From Betaproteobacteria bacterium (lineage in GTDB: Bacteria; Pseudomonadota; Gammaproteobacteria; Burkholderiales; Burkholderiaceae): a DNA stretch of 6,202 bases. The position numbers and the translations under genes were made by a program. The notes beneath the pieces were generated by a model. It was not told where the DNA came from, ran no database searches, and saw only the letters and a list, made by a program, of their open reading frames with translations. The first letter of the stretch is position 1; each line of letters starts with the position of its first letter. Positions 1 through 5,698 of this stretch are shown one piece after another. The stretch spans positions 1 through 6,202 of the forward strand of contig JABMMT010000162.1 of the NCBI GenBank assembly GCA_013205155.1, in the 5' to 3' direction.

Positions 1-674
1 CGTGCTTTGGGAAGATCAACACGAGCAGGCTCCTTACTCAGCAAAGTAGTCAGAACTCCAACACCAATAGAGGCTGCCATGCAAAGATACGCAAACTGCC
101 AAGCGCCTGGATCATAGGTCCCCGAACCAGCTTCAGCACGAGCGGCCAGCCATAAAACGCCCGCACCGGCCCAGATTAAAGCCAATCGATACCCAGTTTG
201 ATAAGTAGCTGCAAGAGCCGCTTGATGATCGCTATTGGCAGATTCAATGCGAAATGCATCTAATGCAATATCTTGCGTGGCAGATCCAAATGCAACCAAT
301 AGTGCACACCAGACCACCATGTTTAACTCAAGCTTTGGATCAAGGCTAGACATTCCTACCAGCCCAATAACGATTAATGCTTGAGCAAAAAGCAACCAAC
401 TACGCCTGCGTCCAAATAATTTAGTTAACACCGGAATTTGTAGGCGATCCACTAAAGGCGCCCACATCCACTTGAAGGCGTAAATCAACCCAACCCAAGT
501 GAGATAGCCAATAGTGCTTCTATCAATACCTGCTTCACGCAACCAAAAGCTGAGCGTCCCCAGTATGAGTAAAAGTGGTAGACCTGCAGAAAAACCTAGA
601 AATAACATCCGCAAACAGGGCCATTCAAGGTAAACCCGAAAATCTTTTAACCAAGAATGGACTGCTTTGGGCAC
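1..674 (-). CDS. ampG: AmpG-family muropeptide permease (MFS), 5' part only
   Basis: The frame stays open from a GTG at 674-672 to the window edge, giving 224 codons of the N-terminal half. About six hydrophobic helices are visible, at roughly residues 20-45, 54-75, 92-110, 117-140, 155-179 and 191-212. AmpG hallmarks are the GFSAGLPL stretch (27-34) in helix 1, the cytoplasmic loop DRLQIP...FGRRRSW (76-93), and SATQDIALDAFRIE (131-144). The family imports anhydro-muropeptides across the inner membrane for peptidoglycan recycling and, in some bacteria, feeds AmpC beta-lactamase induction. The chosen GTG lies 4 nt after the metW stop. Another in-frame GTG at 686-684 would overlap metW. Neither has a clear Shine-Dalgarno, so reinitiation after metW is likely. 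The C-terminal half is outside the window. Family assignment is firm; the exact transported substrate is inferred from the family. Confidence 0.9.
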   Translation of the reverse strand, partial: MPKAVHSWLKDFRVYLEWPCLRMLFLGFSAGLPLLLILGTLSFWLREAGIDRSTIGYLTWVGLIYAFKWMWAPLVDRLQIPVLTKLFGRRRSWLLFAQALIVIGLVGMSSLDPKLELNMVVWCALLVAFGSATQDIALDAFRIESANSDHQAALAATYQTGYRLALIWAGAGVLWLAARAEAGSGTYDPGAWQFAYLCMAASIGVGVLTTLLSKEPARVDLPKA

Positions 675-678
675 GATG

Positions 679-1272
679 CTAGGCACTACGAATACGGAAC
701 AGCGCCAAACTACCAAAGAAATTAGGCAAGAGAGTCACTTGTCGACCCTCATGCAAGATACATTGATCTAATATTTGCAAGCCAATACCTGAGGCTAACT
801 TTTCAAAATCTTCAACAGTGAGTACACGTACGTTAGGAGTGTTGTACCACTGATAAGGCAAGCTCTTGGAGATTGGCATACGGCCCAATCCAACCGCCAT
901 ACGATGGGACCAATGGCCAAAGTTTGGGAAAGAAATAATGGACTCTTTTCCGACTCGTACTACCTCACGCAGAATTTTTTCAGTTTGATGGATCGTCTGT
1001 AGGGTTTGCGAGAGCACCACTGTATCAAAACTGCTATCTTCAAAAAGAGCCAGGCCGCCTTCCAAGTCCTGCTGAATAACGTTCAAGCCTTTTTGCACAC
1101 AAGACAGCACGCGTGCATCATCAATCTCTACCCCATAGGCATGTACTGGTTTTTGTTTTTGTAAAAATTCTAAAAAACTACCATCGCCGCAACCCAAGTC
1201 CAAAACCTGAGAATTCGGTGTAATCCAGTTCGCTATTGCAGCAAAGTCAGCACGAATATTCTTGGTGATCAT
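679..1272 (-). CDS. metW: Methionine biosynthesis protein MetW
   Basis: This 197-residue protein belongs to the class I SAM-dependent methyltransferase fold, and its length is typical of MetW. The nucleotide-binding loop is VLDLGCGDGSF (23-33), the acidic residue ending strand 2 is in GVEID (47-51), and the MetW-type motifs SFDTVVLSQTLQTI (81-94), SFPNFGHWSHR (114-124) and PYQWYNTPNVR (139-149) follow. MetW is known as a companion of MetX in homoserine acylation, the first committed step of methionine synthesis. Whether it has methyltransferase activity of its own is not settled by the sequence. Its ATG overlaps the metX stop in an ATGA, and a GAGG at 1283-1280 sits 7 nt before the start, inside metX. 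That suggests both its own ribosome entry and coupling to metX. No promoter is needed; it should be read from the upstream operon. Confidence 0.96.
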   Translation of the reverse strand: MITKNIRADFAAIANWITPNSQVLDLGCGDGSFLEFLQKQKPVHAYGVEIDDARVLSCVQKGLNVIQQDLEGGLALFEDSSFDTVVLSQTLQTIHQTEKILREVVRVGKESIISFPNFGHWSHRMAVGLGRMPISKSLPYQWYNTPNVRVLTVEDFEKLASGIGLQILDQCILHEGRQVTLLPNFFGSLALFRIRSA

Positions 1273-2408
1273 GATTGAACCTCAAGCATTTGCTCAAAAT
1301 AAGCACGTACAAGGTTGTGATACCTCGGATCATCTAACAAGAAAGCATCGTGGCCATGAGGTGCATCAATTTCTGCATAACTCACTTCACTCTTATTGCT
1401 TAAAAGCGACTGCACAATCTCACGACTACGATCAGGCGGGAAACGCCAATCTGTAGAAAAACTCACTACTAAAAACTTAGCCTGTACTTCAGCTAAGGCA
1501 CGATCCAAACTACCCTCATAGCGACGAGCAGGATCAAAATAATCCAGAGCTCGGGTAATCAGCAAATAGGTATTAGCATCAAAGTAGGTTGAAAACTTAT
1601 CCCCCTGATAACGCAAATAGCTTTCCACTTCAAATTCCACATCAAAACTAAATCGGTAGTCATTAGACTCACCATTAGGTCGCTGTAACTCACGCCCAAA
1701 TTTTTCAGCCATATCATCATCAGACAAATAGGTTATGTGTCCGACCATACGCGCCAAGCGCAAACCACGCTTTGGTACTACGCCATATTCATAGTAGTTG
1801 CCCCCATGAAAATCAGGGTCAGACAAAATAGCATTGCGCGCTACTTCATTAAAAGCAATATTTTGTGCGCTTAACCTAGGGGTAGAGGCCACTACTACGC
1901 AATGATCCAAGCGTTTGGGGAACTGAATGGCCCAAGCCATAGCCTGCATGCCACCTAGACTTCCACCCATCACTGCAGCAAATTTACGAATTCCTAATTT
2001 ATCTGCTAAGCGTGCCTGAGTATTGACCCAGTCCTCAACTGTAATAACCGGAAAGTCAGCGCCATAAGGCTTTCCAGAGACTGGATTAATACTCATTGGA
2101 CCCGTTGATCCAAAGCATGAGCCTAAATTATTAACGCCTATGACAAAAAAATGATTGGTATCGACTGGTTTACCAGGACCAATCATGTTGTCCCACCAAC
2201 CAATATCTGTTGGGTCGTCAGGGCTAGGGCCGGCAACATGATGTGATGCATTTAATGCATGGCAAACTAATACAGCATTACTTTTATCAGCATTCAATTT
2301 GCCATATGTTTCAATCACTAAATCATAGCCAGATAACATGGCGCCACTCTGCAAAGGCAGTGGCTCGGCAAAGTGGATAGTATTTCTAGAGAGATTTAAC
2401 TCGCTCAT
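1269..2408 (-). CDS. metX: Homoserine O-acyltransferase MetX, probably succinyl-CoA type
   Basis: The 379-residue alpha/beta-hydrolase-fold enzyme acylates the hydroxyl of L-homoserine to start methionine synthesis in the cytoplasm. Visible family motifs are NASHH (53-57), the nucleophile elbow GGSLGGMQ with Ser150, the acid STDWRFPP with Asp320, and the base in HGHDAFL with His353. Length and triad spacing are normal for the family. The residue two after the catalytic Asp is Arg322. From memory of curated MetX records, this is the position tied to acyl-CoA choice: Arg goes with homoserine O-succinyltransferases of betaproteobacteria, whereas Leu is usual in acetyltransferases. I therefore infer succinyl-CoA use, with moderate confidence. 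The ATG at 2408 overlaps the slmA stop as ATGA and has no Shine-Dalgarno, so translation is probably coupled to slmA. It overlaps metW by 4 nt downstream. No SAM riboswitch can fit upstream. Confidence 0.97.
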   Translation of the reverse strand: MSELNLSRNTIHFAEPLPLQSGAMLSGYDLVIETYGKLNADKSNAVLVCHALNASHHVAGPSPDDPTDIGWWDNMIGPGKPVDTNHFFVIGVNNLGSCFGSTGPMSINPVSGKPYGADFPVITVEDWVNTQARLADKLGIRKFAAVMGGSLGGMQAMAWAIQFPKRLDHCVVVASTPRLSAQNIAFNEVARNAILSDPDFHGGNYYEYGVVPKRGLRLARMVGHITYLSDDDMAEKFGRELQRPNGESNDYRFSFDVEFEVESYLRYQGDKFSTYFDANTYLLITRALDYFDPARRYEGSLDRALAEVQAKFLVVSFSTDWRFPPDRSREIVQSLLSNKSEVSYAEIDAPHGHDAFLLDDPRYHNLVRAYFEQMLEVQS

Positions 2409-3055
2409 TCTGAAAGAAGGATGCGCAAACTAATATCGGAGGCTTCGGTTGGCAGCTTCTTAAAGCCGCTACGCGCAAATCGATGCCAGCGCCCTAAAAC
2501 ATAGCCCATCAACATCGCAGCTCGAATACTAACCTCTTCTTGGCCTACTTGCGCCCATGCACCCCCTTGGGTTTGAGCAATACGCAATGCTTGTTTAAGT
2601 GAGGTCTCAACCCGCTCTAGTACCTGAGTAATACGTTCTTGTAAGCGATCATCTTCTTGTAACAAGGCATCACCCAATAGAACTCGAGTCATTCCAGGAT
2701 TCTTTTCAGCAAAGAATAAGAGCATTTGCAAAATACCGCGCGCCTGCGCGAGGCCAGATTCTTCTTTTTGATTAATTTGATTAATCAGGCCAAAAACAGT
2801 TTGCTCAATAAAAGAAATAAGGCCTTCAAACATTTGCGCTTTACTTGCGAAATGGCGATATAAGGCTGCTTCAGAAACTTGAATTTTGGCAGCTAAGGCG
2901 GCAGTTGTTACACGCTCCCCTTTGGGGTTTTGCAGCATTTCTGCAAGTACTTGCAAGATTTGCAAGCGACGTTCGCCGGGACGTGGACGTTTACGAGCCT
3001 TTCCAGCATCAGCAATGCCGTCATCAATATCTTTTGGCTGTAAAGATTCGCGCAT
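2405..3055 (-). CDS. slmA: SlmA-type TetR-family nucleoid occlusion factor
   Basis: This 216-residue protein has a TetR-type DNA-binding domain (about 29-79) and an all-helical C-terminal domain. The recognition region VTTAALAAKIQVSEAALYRHFASKAQMFEGLI (49-80) matches the SlmA signature SEAALYRHF, and NPGMTRVLLGDALL and the following RLQERI also align with E. coli SlmA as I remember it. SlmA binds dispersed chromosomal sites and blocks FtsZ ring assembly over the nucleoid. Compared with E. coli SlmA there is an extra N-terminal stretch of roughly 20 residues containing a basic patch (KARKRPRPGERR, 19-30). The ATG at 3055-3053 lies 9 nt after argB; an AGGGA at 3062-3058 is only 2 nt from it, closer than ideal, so coupling to argB may help. 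The stop overlaps the metX start. A plain TetR repressor of neighbouring genes is the alternative, but the SlmA match is good. Confidence 0.88.
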   Translation of the reverse strand: MRESLQPKDIDDGIADAGKARKRPRPGERRLQILQVLAEMLQNPKGERVTTAALAAKIQVSEAALYRHFASKAQMFEGLISFIEQTVFGLINQINQKEESGLAQARGILQMLLFFAEKNPGMTRVLLGDALLQEDDRLQERITQVLERVETSLKQALRIAQTQGGAWAQVGQEEVSIRAAMLMGYVLGRWHRFARSGFKKLPTEASDISLRILLSE

Positions 3056-3064
3056 AGTCCCTAA

Positions 3065-3967
3065 TTATCTTGAACGGATCATTGTTCCGAATGCTTGCTC
3101 GGTCAAAATCTCTAACAACAAGGAGTGTTCAATTCGCCCGTCGATGATATGAACTGAATTCACACCACTCTTGGCGGCATCCAAGGCTGATGAGATCTTG
3201 GGCAGCATGCCTCCAGAAATCGTGCCGTCAGCAAACAGAGCATCGATCTCTCGTGCGGTTAAGTCCGTTAAGAGCGTACCGTTCTTATCCATCACACCTG
3301 GAATATTAGTCATCATGACTAATTTCTCTGCATGCAGAATTTCAGCCATCTTCCCGGCAACTAGGTCAGCATTAATATTGAAGGCTTGGCCCTCTTCGCT
3401 AAAGCCAATGGGGGAGATGACCGGAATAAAAGCATCCTCTTGCAAGGCCTTAACAACTGCTGGATTAATTGTATCAATCTCACCGACGAAACCTAAATCA
3501 ATCAAGCCACCAGGGTTCTTTTCATCAGCAACCAACATTTTTTTAGCACGAATGAGTCCGCCATCTTTACCTGTCAAGCCAACCGCCTGACCGCCAAAGT
3601 GATTAATGAGCATCACGATGTCTTGCTGCACTTCACCACCAAGAACCCACTCTACAACTTCCATGGTTTCTTCATCGGTGACACGCATACCCTGAATAAA
3701 AGTTCCAGTCTTACCAATCTTCTTTAACGCCTCATCAATTTGTGGGCCACCGCCATGAACCACTACAGGATTCATGCCTACTAGCTTAAGCAAAATGACA
3801 TCGCGCGCAAAACTTTCTTTGAGACGATCTTCTATCATGGCATTTCCACCATACTTAATCACAATAGTTTTACCGTGATAAGAACGGATGTAAGGCAAAG
3901 CCTCAGCAAGAATCTCTGCCTTTAATAAAGGAGAGATGTCACTAATAGTAGGTAATGGCTTAGTCAT
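3065..3967 (-). CDS. argB: Acetylglutamate kinase
   Basis: The 300-residue cytoplasmic enzyme phosphorylates N-acetyl-L-glutamate with ATP, the second step of arginine synthesis. It shows the amino acid kinase fold markers: IVIKYGGNAM (35-44) with the phosphate-stabilising Lys38, VVHGGGPQID (69-78), the substrate-contacting MRVTDEE (94-100), NINAD (197-201), and SGGMLPKI (251-258) with Lys257. An N-terminal helix precedes the first strand (about 12-30), and the C-terminal stretch ends HSLLLEILTEQAFGTMI (281-297). Both are features of the arginine-inhibited, hexameric form of the family, so feedback inhibition by arginine is likely but inferred. It follows dksA by 12 nt with no evident Shine-Dalgarno and precedes slmA by 9 nt, placing it inside the same probable transcription unit. 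Length and motifs are complete with nothing missing. Confidence 0.98.
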   Translation of the reverse strand: MTKPLPTISDISPLLKAEILAEALPYIRSYHGKTIVIKYGGNAMIEDRLKESFARDVILLKLVGMNPVVVHGGGPQIDEALKKIGKTGTFIQGMRVTDEETMEVVEWVLGGEVQQDIVMLINHFGGQAVGLTGKDGGLIRAKKMLVADEKNPGGLIDLGFVGEIDTINPAVVKALQEDAFIPVISPIGFSEEGQAFNINADLVAGKMAEILHAEKLVMMTNIPGVMDKNGTLLTDLTAREIDALFADGTISGGMLPKISSALDAAKSGVNSVHIIDGRIEHSLLLEILTEQAFGTMIRSR

Positions 3968-3979
3968 CGCAACTTAAAT

Positions 3980-4468
3980 TTATTCGCCAAATAATTTTTG
4001 ACGGAGTTCGCGACGCTCTTGAGCCTCAAGAGATAAGTTGGCGGTAGGCCTTGCAATTAAACGATTTAGGCCAATAGGCTCACCTGTTTCTTCGCACCAA
4101 CCATAGTCACCAGACTCTATACGAGCCAATGCTTGCTCTACTTTTTTCAGCAACTTACGTTCACGATCACGCGTCCGCAGTTCTAAAGCGTGCTCTTCTT
4201 CAATTGTTGCGCGATCGGCTGGATCTGGCACCAAAATATTTTCACGAAGATGTTCCGTGGTCTCTGAAGCATTCTTTAAAATGTCATTTTTTAAGGTCAA
4301 CAACTTTTGACGGAAAAAATCTAACTGCCCAGCATTCATGTAGTCCTTTTCGGACATCTTAAGCAATTCAGCCTCAGTTGCAGGACTACCCTTGTGGGCC
4401 TTAGGACTCGTCGCCTTAGTACTTGCTTTTGCTGTAGTAGTTGTTTTTGTTGCTGTTTTTACCGTCAT
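3980..4468 (-). CDS. dksA: RNA polymerase-binding transcription factor DksA, cysteine-poor form
   Basis: This 162-residue protein carries the DksA coiled-coil and globular domain. The coiled-coil tip DPADRA (82-87) keeps both acidic residues (Asp82, Asp85) and the Ala that, in E. coli DksA, act in the RNA polymerase secondary channel with ppGpp. The hallmark run ELRTRDRERKLLKK follows (96-109). The zinc-finger region is altered: of the four E. coli cysteines only Cys125 remains, the others being Thr128, Ser146 and Ala149. This pattern is known from DksA forms that work without zinc and is common in alpha- and betaproteobacteria. Residues 1-31 are an extra, probably disordered tail rich in Thr, Lys and Ala. 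The ATG at 4468 has a good Shine-Dalgarno (AGGA at 4481-4478). It is first in the tightly packed run leading to argB, slmA, metX, metW and ampG. Confidence 0.96.
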   Translation of the reverse strand: MTVKTATKTTTTAKASTKATSPKAHKGSPATEAELLKMSEKDYMNAGQLDFFRQKLLTLKNDILKNASETTEHLRENILVPDPADRATIEEEHALELRTRDRERKLLKKVEQALARIESGDYGWCEETGEPIGLNRLIARPTANLSLEAQERRELRQKLFGE

Positions 4469-4586
4469 TTCATTCTTTCCTGGATTTGAAGCATTATTGC
4501 CTCATTCTGCCAAAGTTTTACAGCCCCTCAATCAATATTGTTCAATATTCATCAATAATGACCATGGCGGCGGATTGTACCCGAAT
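4469..4586 (-). promoter_or_regulatory. Putative dksA (operon) promoter region
   Basis: This gap after the GTPase gene is the only roomy place for a promoter serving dksA and the genes after it. Reading the minus strand, two overlapping sigma-70-like pairs can be drawn: TTGAGG (4531-4526) with CAGAAT (4509-4504) at 16 nt spacing, and TTGAAC (4545-4540) with TGTAAA (4522-4517) at 17 nt. Each box matches consensus at 4 of 6 positions. A better -10-like TACAAT lies at 4579-4574, just after the GTPase stop, but has no good -35. The Shine-Dalgarno AGGA is at 4481-4478. I see no intrinsic terminator for the upstream gene here, so read-through is possible. Which pair is used cannot be decided by eye. 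Confidence 0.4.
4533..4559. repeat. 10-bp-phased AT-rich repeats with a palindrome upstream of dksA
   Basis: On the plus strand CAATATT occurs at 4533-4539 and 4543-4549, and a variant CAATAAT at 4553-4559, each 10 bp from the last, i.e. about one helical turn. Within it, 4534-4549 form a perfect inverted repeat (7-nt arms AATATTG/CAATATT, 2-nt centre). The array sits directly upstream of one candidate -35 box for dksA and overlaps the other, where an activator, repressor or UP-like element would act. What binds it, if anything, is unknown. Confidence 0.6.
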
Positions 4587-5630
4587 CTACTGCACCAAAC
4601 ATCCCTCAAGCCCTGCCAATAAAGTGTCTTTAGGTAAATCAATGCCAATGAAGACCATCCTGGTTTGTTTGGGCTCAACACCCCAGGGGCCAGCCATATC
4701 GCTACCCATCATCTGATGAACCCCCTGGAAGACTACCTTTCGGTTGCTACCCTTGACATAGAGAACGCCTTTATAACGCAGCATCTTCTCGCCAAAGACT
4801 TCCAAGATACCCCCTAAGAAGTCTTCTAACTTTTGATGATCAAAGGGTTTATCACTACGAAAAACGAATGACTGGATACGATCTGTGTGCCCTGCATGGC
4901 CATGATGATGATCATGACCATGATCATGCCCACAAGTGCTGTGATCATGGTCATGATCATGTTGATGGTTATCCTGCTCCAAGAAATGAGGGTCAATATC
5001 TAATTTGGCATTGAGGTTGAAGCCTTTGAGATCCAAAACAGCATTCAGAGGTACAACCCCTTTAGAAATGCCAGTAATAGGGGCCCTTGGGTTCATATTC
5101 ATCAAGCGATTACGTAAAGACTCTATTTCGGCGGGCGTCACCAAATCCGTCTTTGTAATAAAGATCTGATCTGCAAAGCCAACTTGACGTTGAGCCTCTT
5201 CATGCTCAGTCAGTTGTTGTGGGCCATGCTTGGCATCCACTAGCGTGACAACGGCGTCTAAAACATAATGATCAGCAACGTCATCATCCATAAAGAAGGT
5301 TTGTGCAACCGGCCCCGGATTAGCAACGCCTGTAGTTTCAATCACGACCCGATCAAAATGAATCTTCTTGTCTTTGCGCTGCTCCCATAGTGTATTTAGA
5401 GCCTCCACAAGATCGCCGCGAATGGTGCAACAAATACAACCATTACTCATCTGAACGATATTTTCTTGATTGTTTTGAACCAGAATATCGTTATCAATAT
5501 TTTCTTCGCCGAACTCGTTTTCAATGACCGCAATTTTTTTGCCATGCTCTTCTGTAAGAATGTGCTTTAACAATGTGGTTTTGCCGCTGCCTAAAAAGCC
5601 CGTCAAAATGGTTACCGGAATTAATGCCAT
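4587..5630 (-). CDS. CobW/COG0523 (G3E family) metal-binding GTPase
   Basis: With the ATG at 5630 the protein has 347 residues. The frame also allows a TTG at 5645, but the ATG gives the usual short lead (MALIPVTILTGF) before Walker A and has a weak GGAT upstream. Motifs are GFLGSGKTT (11-19, Walker A), the metal-binding GCICC (64-68) that is the CxCC hallmark of COG0523, ETTG (98-101), and TKTD (159-162), the guanine-specificity NKxD variant. Residues 222-248 hold 13 histidines alternating with Asp and Gly, typical of the linker before the CobW C-terminal domain (about 250-345). Family members are GTP-driven metal chaperones, several linked to zinc, cobalt or other metals; no cobalamin gene is nearby, so the name CobW should not be read as vitamin B12 synthesis. 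Zinc is a reasonable guess, not shown. It lies 68 nt after xerC and 117 nt before dksA. Confidence 0.95.
   Translation of the reverse strand: MALIPVTILTGFLGSGKTTLLKHILTEEHGKKIAVIENEFGEENIDNDILVQNNQENIVQMSNGCICCTIRGDLVEALNTLWEQRKDKKIHFDRVVIETTGVANPGPVAQTFFMDDDVADHYVLDAVVTLVDAKHGPQQLTEHEEAQRQVGFADQIFITKTDLVTPAEIESLRNRLMNMNPRAPITGISKGVVPLNAVLDLKGFNLNAKLDIDPHFLEQDNHQHDHDHDHSTCGHDHGHDHHHGHAGHTDRIQSFVFRSDKPFDHQKLEDFLGGILEVFGEKMLRYKGVLYVKGSNRKVVFQGVHQMMGSDMAGPWGVEPKQTRMVFIGIDLPKDTLLAGLEGCLVQ
4908..4960. repeat. Perfect 19-bp inverted repeat in the His-rich coding segment
   Basis: Bases 4908-4926 are the exact reverse complement of 4942-4960, separated by a 15-nt loop (4927-4941). Each arm holds two TGATCA sites, so four GATC sequences fall within about 50 bp. 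It lies in the codons for the His/Asp-rich linker of the GTPase and arises from alternating CAT and GAT codons. It can fold as a strong hairpin in the mRNA or as a cruciform in DNA. Confidence 0.9.
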
Positions 5631-5698
5631 CAACGATCCAATCAAAATCTAAAAAAATGCATGCCCAAAGCGGGAAATCTAGTATCTTACCGAGTTCC
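5631..5698 (-). other. Gap between xerC and the GTPase gene
   Basis: These 68 nt hold a T-tract on the minus strand (5657-5651) preceded by CCC-gcttt-GGG (5674-5664). The stem is only 3 bp and sits 6 nt from the T-tract, so it is a poor terminator candidate. No convincing promoter pair was found. A weak GGAT about 6 nt before the ATG at 5630 may serve as the ribosome site for the GTPase gene. The two genes could be co-transcribed. Confidence 0.4.

Noticed and set aside
3171..3590. Plus-strand open frame of 139 codons
   Set aside because: It lies wholly opposite argB, resembles no known family, and has the composition expected of an antisense shadow of a conserved gene.
4469..4586. Zur box before dksA
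   Set aside because: The AATATTG-AA-CAATATT palindrome does not match the GTTATANNATAAC-type core known for proteobacterial Zur sites.
4392..4716. Plus-strand open frames covering the dksA start and upstream gap (4392-4622 and 4441-4716)
   Set aside because: They run over the 5' end of dksA, the gap and the 3' end of the GTPase gene, with low-complexity hydrophobic starts and no recognisable domain or convincing ribosome site.
4905..4965. CRISPR-like or tandem repeat array
   Set aside because: The repetition comes from His/Asp codons in an open reading frame; there are no regular spacers.
5631..5645. TTG start for the GTPase gene, adding five residues
   Set aside because: The ATG at 5630 gives the normal family N-terminus and a better-placed, if weak, ribosome site.
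5651..5674. Intrinsic terminator after xerC
   Set aside because: The stem is only three base pairs and is six nucleotides from the T-tract, too weak to support.
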